Assembly: GCA_017547755.1 (NCBI GenBank) | Contig: JAFYOX010000113.1 | Location: forward strand, 1 to 64,000 | Length of the DNA stretch: 64,000 nucleotides | Direction: 5' to 3' | Origin: Clostridia bacterium | GTDB lineage: Bacteria > Bacillota > Clostridia > Oscillospirales > CAG-272 | In this document: piece by piece, positions 59,460 to 64,000 of the stretch | Numbering within the stretch: position 1 is the stretch's first letter | Layout: the number at the start of each line of letters is the position of its first letter | Position numbers and translations under genes: made by a program | The notes under the pieces: model-generated | The model's database searches: none | What the model was told of the DNA's origin: nothing | The model's input: only the letters and a program-made list of their open reading frames with translations

Positions 59460-61388
59460 TTATTTCTTCACCACAAATCCCGCGAATCCGTACGGCGGAA
59501 TGACGGTGTCCATCCGGACGGTATCGCCGTCGAGGGAAACCTTCGTATCGCCGATGCCGCGGATCTCACCATACGCACCGTCAAGCGGGATTTCCTTCGG
59601 CATACCGAGGTCGTGCCAGAAATTCCAGATGCCGACCGCAAGTTCGTCCCCGTTCTTTTTGCAGAGGACGTACAGTCCGGGTTCCTTCGTGACATTTGCC
59701 ATCAGAGGATGTCCCTGCATCCACGCGATCGCGTCAAACAGGACTTTCTGGTGCGGATACGCGCGGAACAGACCGGATTTCGGCTCCGTACTTTCCGCAT
59801 CGAACGCGTAAACGAGGAACCGTCCGCCGTCCGCATTTTCGTAGGTATACGACATCGGGCAGACGTCCCCGTCCGCGGTGAACGAATTCTTCGATACCGC
59901 GCCGGATGCCGGAACGATCTTTGCAAACCGTCCGCCGGTTCCGAGCGGGAGAGATACGCCGCCGTCCGTGAAATATTCCGAACCGGGAGCCGGAACGTCC
60001 TTCACTTCGCGCAGACCGACGTCGATGCCGCGGTCCGTCAGGATCTTCGCCGCCGTCAGGTCGAGGATAAGCGGCAGTTTCAACAGATTTTCATCCGCAT
60101 ATTTGGCATTTGCGCCGAAAATGAGCGCGCAGTCCGTGTATTCGTTCTTCTCAAACGAGATCGGCAGGGATGCGGCGTTTGCGAAATTGACCGACGCAGG
60201 CGTGAACCGTGCGACCAGTTCGCCTTCGGAAATTCCCGTGCAGTCGAGATCGACGAGCTTGTCCATGACTTCGTATACGTACACACCGGCGGTCTTTTTG
60301 CCATGGAACGCTTCCGCCAGCGCCGCACGGAGCGGTTCGTAATAGACATGGCGGTCGATGTAGCCGGTTTCGAAATACGGATGCTGGCTGTAGTCGATCA
60401 TGTATTTGAGAATGCCGTCCGACCGACCTTCGGCGTGGAGCACCTGATCGAATCCTTCAAGATAGGAGGACGGTACGTTCCAGCGCGGACGGGTGTAGAC
60501 GTCGCCTTCGGTGAAAACTTCGATCTCGGGCGCAAATTCGCGGCACCATGCCAGCTGCATGCGTTCGATATCAATGATGCTTCCGGTGCCGGTCGTGTGG
60601 AAGGAACGTCCGTCGGTCCAGTACGGCGCGCCGATGAGACGGAGGAACGGACGGGTCTTTCCGGCGAAAATCTTCGCCAGCGTGATGCTGTCCGCACCGT
60701 CGACGTCCCATGTGGGCAGGCAGGCACAGTGTCCGAGACGGATGTCCGGGTTGACGGAATCCACGACTTCCCGCAGACCGCGTGCGAAATCGCAAAGGGT
60801 GTCTTCCATCAGACCGAGCCAGATCCGGCGGAGAGGATTTGCTTCCCCGGTGAACAGGACCGCCGCGAGTTCCTCGCGGGTGTACGCGTGACCGTCGCCG
60901 ACCCGTTCGCTGAACATGGCAAGGTGGCGTTCGCAGGCACAGCCGAGCCCGACGGGGCCGTGGAGTGCCAGACGGAGGTCGTCATCGATCATGATCATCG
61001 GCGCACCGGCAAGAGCGACGCGGCGGACGAAATTGCTGTACATCGCAAAATAATCGGGATCGGCGGGACAGAAGGAGTCCGAGGACGAACCGCCGCTTGC
61101 GAGACCGACGAGAAGGGTGTAGCTCTGCGCCTTTTTTGCCTTTTCATGGGCAAGCGCGCCGCCGTGTCCGAGACCGCCGATCCATACGCCGGTCTCGAAG
61201 CCTTCGTTTTTATAATATTCGAGATTTTCCGCAAGGAGATCCATCAGAAAATCGAGCTGTTTTTCGTCCCCGAACGGGTTGTCGCAGAAAACGAACACGC
61301 GGTCAACGCCCGCGCGGCGCATTTCATGAACGAATGCGGGACGGGTTTCCGCCGTGGACTGGGTATTGATGATGGGAAGGGATAACAT
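59460..61388 (-). CDS. Uncharacterised 642-residue protein, probable TIM-barrel glycosidase
   Basis: Residues 20-400 look like a (beta/alpha)8 barrel: VDRVFVFCDNPF, TGVWIGGLGHGG, MIMIDDDLRLA, DIRLGHCACLPTWD, EIEVFTEGD. Acidic residues in IDDD and TEGD could be catalytic. The last 200 residues carry a Rossmann-like and beta-sandwich part (ALIFGANAKY; YENADGGRFLVYAFDAES) reminiscent of GH42-like beta-galactosidases, but no family motif is certain. GGAGGT precedes ATG 61388; earlier in-frame codons overlap the upstream gene. Between a sugar isomerase gene (20 nt upstream) and the 554-residue gene (0 nt). Confidence 0.6.
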   Translation of the reverse strand: MLSLPIINTQSTAETRPAFVHEMRRAGVDRVFVFCDNPFGDEKQLDFLMDLLAENLEYYKNEGFETGVWIGGLGHGGALAHEKAKKAQSYTLLVGLASGGSSSDSFCPADPDYFAMYSNFVRRVALAGAPMIMIDDDLRLALHGPVGLGCACERHLAMFSERVGDGHAYTREELAAVLFTGEANPLRRIWLGLMEDTLCDFARGLREVVDSVNPDIRLGHCACLPTWDVDGADSITLAKIFAGKTRPFLRLIGAPYWTDGRSFHTTGTGSIIDIERMQLAWCREFAPEIEVFTEGDVYTRPRWNVPSSYLEGFDQVLHAEGRSDGILKYMIDYSQHPYFETGYIDRHVYYEPLRAALAEAFHGKKTAGVYVYEVMDKLVDLDCTGISEGELVARFTPASVNFANAASLPISFEKNEYTDCALIFGANAKYADENLLKLPLILDLTAAKILTDRGIDVGLREVKDVPAPGSEYFTDGGVSLPLGTGGRFAKIVPASGAVSKNSFTADGDVCPMSYTYENADGGRFLVYAFDAESTEPKSGLFRAYPHQKVLFDAIAWMQGHPLMANVTKEPGLYVLCKKNGDELAVGIWNFWHDLGMPKEIPLDGAYGEIRGIGDTKVSLDGDTVRMDTVIPPYGFAGFVVKK

Positions 61389-61408
61389 AAGCGTACCTCC
61401 GTTTCCGG

Positions 61409-62293
61409 TTACTCCGCCGCCTTTTCGGCAGCTTTCCAGTGAGCGAGTGCGTACGGCATATCGGCTTCGTCGTAGATGCCGTGCAGGAACATATCGCCTG
61501 CAAAACCGTATTTTTTGAGCAGCTGCGCGGTGAACGGGAAATCGACGATGCCGCGTCCGGTGCCGCAGAAATCGATGCCGCCGCTTTCGCGGATATCCTT
61601 GCCGTGCGCGAGGACGATGTCTTCGCCGAAGCAGTCGAACGCATGCTCGATGGTGTCCTGTACATACTCGGGATGTGCGCGGCCGATGTGGAAGAGGTTC
61701 GCGCAGTCGAGGATCATTTTGAGGTGGTCGGAACCGACTTCGTCCATCACGCGGCGGGCGTTCTCGGGCGTATTGATGATGTTCGCGGCCTCGGATTCGA
61801 TGGCGAGGGTGATGTTCCGGCGTTCGGCGAGTTCGACGGCGCGGCAGATGGTATCGTACATATCGTTCCACGCACCGGCGGTCCCGTTTTCGGGCGAGTA
61901 CGTCCAGAGATGTCCGGCAAAACGGGTGCCGGAACAGAGAGAGATGTACTTTGCACCGAGGATTTCAGCCGCTTCGGTCAGGAGAGCAAAGCGCCGGATG
62001 CCTTCGCGGCGCACTTCTTCGTCCGGGTGCGCCATATTGAAGGTACCGTTGATGACTTCGATGGGAAGAGAATACCGTCCGGCACAGCGTGCGGCGGCAT
62101 CAAGAGCGGCATTCGGAATACGGTCGGGGATCTCGATCTGTCCGGTCGGGGCAAATTCACTTTCCGCGATGGAGGAAAAAGCGAACTGCACACATTCGAA
62201 CCCAAGTTCCGCGATGCGTCCGAACAGACCGTCGGCGGCCAGCGGGATCTGACCGGTCACTTCAAAATCGGTCGTGCAGATACCAGTTCTCAT
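61409..62293 (-). CDS. Sugar phosphate isomerase/epimerase (xylose-isomerase-like TIM barrel)
   Basis: 294 residues of the AP-endonuclease-2/xylose-isomerase-like barrel: FECVQFAFSS, IEVINGTFNM, KYISLCSGTR, ITLAIESEAANIINT (metal Glu), LKMILDCANLFHIG (metal Asp/His), IVLAHGKDI, GRGIVDF. It would isomerise or epimerise a sugar or polyol in the cytoplasm. AAAGGAG precedes ATG. First gene of the three-gene operon running to 57795; expected to process the sugar released by the next two proteins. Confidence 0.86.
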   Translation of the reverse strand: MRTGICTTDFEVTGQIPLAADGLFGRIAELGFECVQFAFSSIAESEFAPTGQIEIPDRIPNAALDAAARCAGRYSLPIEVINGTFNMAHPDEEVRREGIRRFALLTEAAEILGAKYISLCSGTRFAGHLWTYSPENGTAGAWNDMYDTICRAVELAERRNITLAIESEAANIINTPENARRVMDEVGSDHLKMILDCANLFHIGRAHPEYVQDTIEHAFDCFGEDIVLAHGKDIRESGGIDFCGTGRGIVDFPFTAQLLKKYGFAGDMFLHGIYDEADMPYALAHWKAAEKAAE

Positions 62294-62331
62294 AATGGAG
62301 TCTCCTTTAATTTATAATTTGTTTTTTCTTT

Positions 62332-62360
62332 AGGATAGCATATCCGCCGTTCTTTTGCAA
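62332..62360 (-). promoter_or_regulatory. Promoter of the isomerase/unknown-enzyme operon
   Basis: TTGCAA (62360-62355), 17-nt spacer, TATCCT (62337-62332) on the minus strand. Confidence 0.6.
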
Positions 62361-62403
62361 GTAGAAATTTCGTACCGGCGGCATGGTATTCCGGCGGCGA
62401 TTA

Positions 62404-62412
62404 TGGTATAAT
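62404..62412 (+). promoter_or_regulatory. Extended -10 element of the thioesterase gene
   Basis: TGG-TATAAT, an extended -10 (TGn) box 38 nt before ATG; no clear -35. Confidence 0.55.
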
Positions 62413-62449
62413 AGGAACATCGAAATTTCATCCGCACGGAGAATCCTAT

Positions 62450-62917
62450 ATGACAAAAACACCTTCCCAGACCTATACCGAGCAGGTCCACATCGTCCGG
62501 GCGTCCGACCTCAACGGAAGCAAGCGCCTCTTCGGGGGAAATCTGCTCGCGTGGATCGACATCACCGCCGCCATCGTCGCACGCCGTCACTCCGAATGCA
62601 ACGTGACCACCGTCGCCATCGACGACCTCCACTTCATCGCGCCCGCATACTCCAACGACACCGTCGTCCTCTGCGGAAAAATGACCTATGCCGGCCGTAC
62701 CTCCATGGAAGTCACCGTCGAATCCTACGTCGAACACCTCGACGGTACCCGCAACCCCATCAACCGCGCCCACGTCGTCATGGTCGCCCTCGGTCCCGAC
62801 GACCGCCCGTGCGAAGTCCCCAAACTCCTCCCCGAATCCGACGAAGAAAAAGCCCAGTTCCTCGCCGGCGAAAAACGCAAGCAGCTCCGCATCCAGAGAC
62901 AGGCGGAGAATTATTGA
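62450..62917 (+). CDS. Acyl-CoA thioesterase (hotdog fold, YciA/BACH type)
   Basis: 155 residues. A single hotdog domain with NGSKRLFGGNLLAWIDITAAIVARRH (helix with the catalytic Asp), TVAIDDLHFIAPAYSNDTV and YAGRTSMEVTVESYVE, as in the YciA/ACOT7 group that hydrolyses acyl-CoA. GGAGAA precedes ATG. Confidence 0.88.
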   Translation: MTKTPSQTYTEQVHIVRASDLNGSKRLFGGNLLAWIDITAAIVARRHSECNVTTVAIDDLHFIAPAYSNDTVVLCGKMTYAGRTSMEVTVESYVEHLDGTRNPINRAHVVMVALGPDDRPCEVPKLLPESDEEKAQFLAGEKRKQLRIQRQAENY

Positions 62918-63078
62918 GGATTTTTCTCCCGGGGAAGAAACTTTCAAACAAAAAAGAAGGACAAAGTTTGTGCAGATTTGAAGGAACAAAACGGCTGTAA
63001 ACATACGGACGTTTTTATACCTCAAATTTGCAGTTACTTTGTCTTTTTTATAGTATGAAAAGGTTTTTGGAAAGGGTT

Positions 63079-63113
63079 CGGGGAAACCTTTTTTGAGGAA
63101 AAAGGTTTCCCCG
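63079..63113 (-). repeat. Family H hairpin, copy 6
   Basis: CGGGGAAACCTTTT...AAAAGGTTTCCCCG stem (63079-63113) just after the last gene's stop on the minus strand; flanked by TTTTTGGAAAGGGTT, the family's usual neighbour sequence. Bases 62918-63078 otherwise show no gene. Confidence 0.7.
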
Positions 63114-63128
63114 ATAAATTTCATTCAA

Positions 63129-64000
63129 TTAAATTTCAGGAATGTCGATCTTGATTTCGCAGCGTTCTTTTGCGGAGGTGACCATGGCGTCGATGATGGC
63201 CTGGTTGTAGATGATCTGGGAGGTCGGGATCGGTGCCTTGCCGCCGGTCTTGACTGCGTCAACGAAGTCGCGCACCTTCATGGTGAAGATGTTGTAGTTC
63301 GTTTCTTCGAGCTTGAGCTGGGTGGTCACGGGTTCGCCGCCCTTGTCGTGCATCATGTAGAGACCGGAGATATCGCCGGAGATGATGGAACCCCACAGCG
63401 GATTCGGATGGGGAGCCGTCGCCTTCAGACCTGCATCGGTACCGAGGATCACGAAGTCGGAGCAGATATCCATGTGCATTGCCCATGCCATGCGGTAGTC
63501 GAGGATGATGTCGCCTTCGAGACGGATGAACGCCGCGGAGAAGTCATCCACGGAGAAACGGTCCGCTTCGCCGTAGTACTTCGGATTCTTGCCGAAGAAG
63601 TCGGACGTGTATGCCGATACGGTCAGCGGCTTCGGATAGCCGATGGAGTTGAGGGACAGGTCGAGGGAGTAGCAGCCGAGGTCGCCGATCGCGCCGAATG
63701 CCGCCTTGTCCGCGTCGATGAAGGTGCTGCCCGGGATACCGCGTCTGCGGCTGCCGCCGATCTGGACGTAGTAGACCTTGCCGAGTTCGCCGGATTCAAC
63801 AATGCGCTTGATCTTGCGGCAGTTGTTGTTGTAGCGCGGCTGGAACCCGACGGTCAGGATCTTGCCGCTCTTCTTTTCCGCCTTCATGATGTCGATGCCT
63901 TCCTTGAGCGTTACGCACATCGGCTTTTCGAGAAGGACGTGCTTGCCCGATTCGAGCGCGGCGATCGCGCAGCAGGCATGCTGGGTGTTGTAGGTACAGA
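63129..64000 (-). CDS. Gfo/Idh/MocA family oxidoreductase, partial (N-terminus beyond the window)
   Basis: About 290 residues visible. The frame stays open to the window edge, reading AIAALESGKHVLLEKPM, so the canonical EKP lysine motif is intact here. Further on are GFQPRYNNNCRKIKRIVESGELGKVYYVQ and DLGCYSLDLSLNSIGYPKP (second conserved Asp/His-type region). Typical NAD(P)-dependent sugar dehydrogenases have this form. The Rossmann GxGxxG start lies outside. It differs clearly from the three GH109-like proteins at 23303-27457. Confidence 0.85.
   Translation of the reverse strand, partial: CTYNTQHACCAIAALESGKHVLLEKPMCVTLKEGIDIMKAEKKSGKILTVGFQPRYNNNCRKIKRIVESGELGKVYYVQIGGSRRRGIPGSTFIDADKAAFGAIGDLGCYSLDLSLNSIGYPKPLTVSAYTSDFFGKNPKYYGEADRFSVDDFSAAFIRLEGDIILDYRMAWAMHMDICSDFVILGTDAGLKATAPHPNPLWGSIISGDISGLYMMHDKGGEPVTTQLKLEETNYNIFTMKVRDFVDAVKTGGKAPIPTSQIIYNQAIIDAMVTSAKERCEIKIDIPEI

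Noticed and set aside
57753..61385. 1210-codon plus-strand ORF
   Set aside because: Antisense shadow of the two uncharacterised minus-strand proteins; rich in Arg/His with no domain, no ribosome binding site.
61389..61871. N-terminal 161-codon extension of the 642-residue protein
   Set aside because: Arg/His/Pro-rich, overlaps the isomerase gene in another frame; GGAGGT before 61388 marks the start.

Overview
The window reads as a piece of chromosome from an anaerobic, fibre- or glycan-degrading member of the Bacillota (Clostridia-like). The evidence is strong AAGGAGG-type ribosome binding sites, many TTGACA-N17-TATAAT promoters, Gram-positive lipoprotein signals, a pyruvate formate-lyase pair, and no respiratory or outer-membrane genes. 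Base composition looks moderately G+C-rich throughout (not computed), except for one clearly A+T-rich gene at 29686-30783. No rRNA, tRNA, CRISPR array, transposase or phage module was seen.

Layout. 1-2.9 kb: a promoter-bearing repeat, then a beta-helix protein and a UroD-like methyltransferase. 2.9-12.4 kb (minus strand): a lipoprotein, a complete sugar ABC transporter (ATPase, two permeases, binding protein), an esterase/propeller fusion, a frameshifted sulfatase and a PHP phosphoesterase. 12.5-18.2 kb: a MATE pump, a HAD phosphatase, and a minus-strand operon of two clan-A-type glycosidases plus a serine hydrolase. 18.2-19.0 kb: two further copies of the promoter-bearing repeat facing outward. 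19-28.6 kb: a second MATE pump, an SGNH hydrolase, an orphan binding protein, three tandem GH109-like Gfo/Idh/MocA paralogues separated by duplicated hairpin spacers, and a cysteine synthase. 28.7-33.5 kb: a GH43-like enzyme, an A+T-rich stalk-domain protein, a second beta-helix protein and a second orphan binding protein. 33.5-39 kb: pflA, a dense hairpin array, pflB behind a leader that matches a ZTP (pfl) riboswitch with a terminator, a small DUF6809-like protein divergent from an XRE regulator, and another UroD-like protein. 39-50 kb: radical SAM/SPASM protein, sialidase, DUF3800 protein, ClC-type channel, long HTH regulator, mutY, ECF sigma with a large C-terminal extension, and an XRE/helical-repeat regulator. 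49.9-50.4 kb holds no gene but contains an apparent stand-alone structured RNA. 50.4-64 kb: GH3 enzyme, FAD oxidoreductase, SGNH hydrolase, a second DUF6809-like protein, a small inverted-repeat element, a phosphatase, GNAT and M42 peptidase genes, a three-gene cluster with two unassigned large proteins that may be carbohydrate-active, a thioesterase, and a Gfo/Idh/MocA gene cut by the window edge.

How it fits together: most glycan-active proteins here (sulfatase, GH3, GH39-like, GH43-like, GH109-like, sialidase, beta-helix proteins) lack signal peptides, whereas the binding proteins are lipoproteins. This suggests import of decorated oligosaccharides through ABC transporters followed by cytoplasmic removal of sulfate, acyl and sugar groups, with fermentation through pyruvate formate-lyase. 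The most notable non-coding observations are the roughly 250-bp repeat that delivers a sigma-A-type promoter to three unrelated genes, the riboswitch before pflB, and the orphan RNA unit at 49968-50205.
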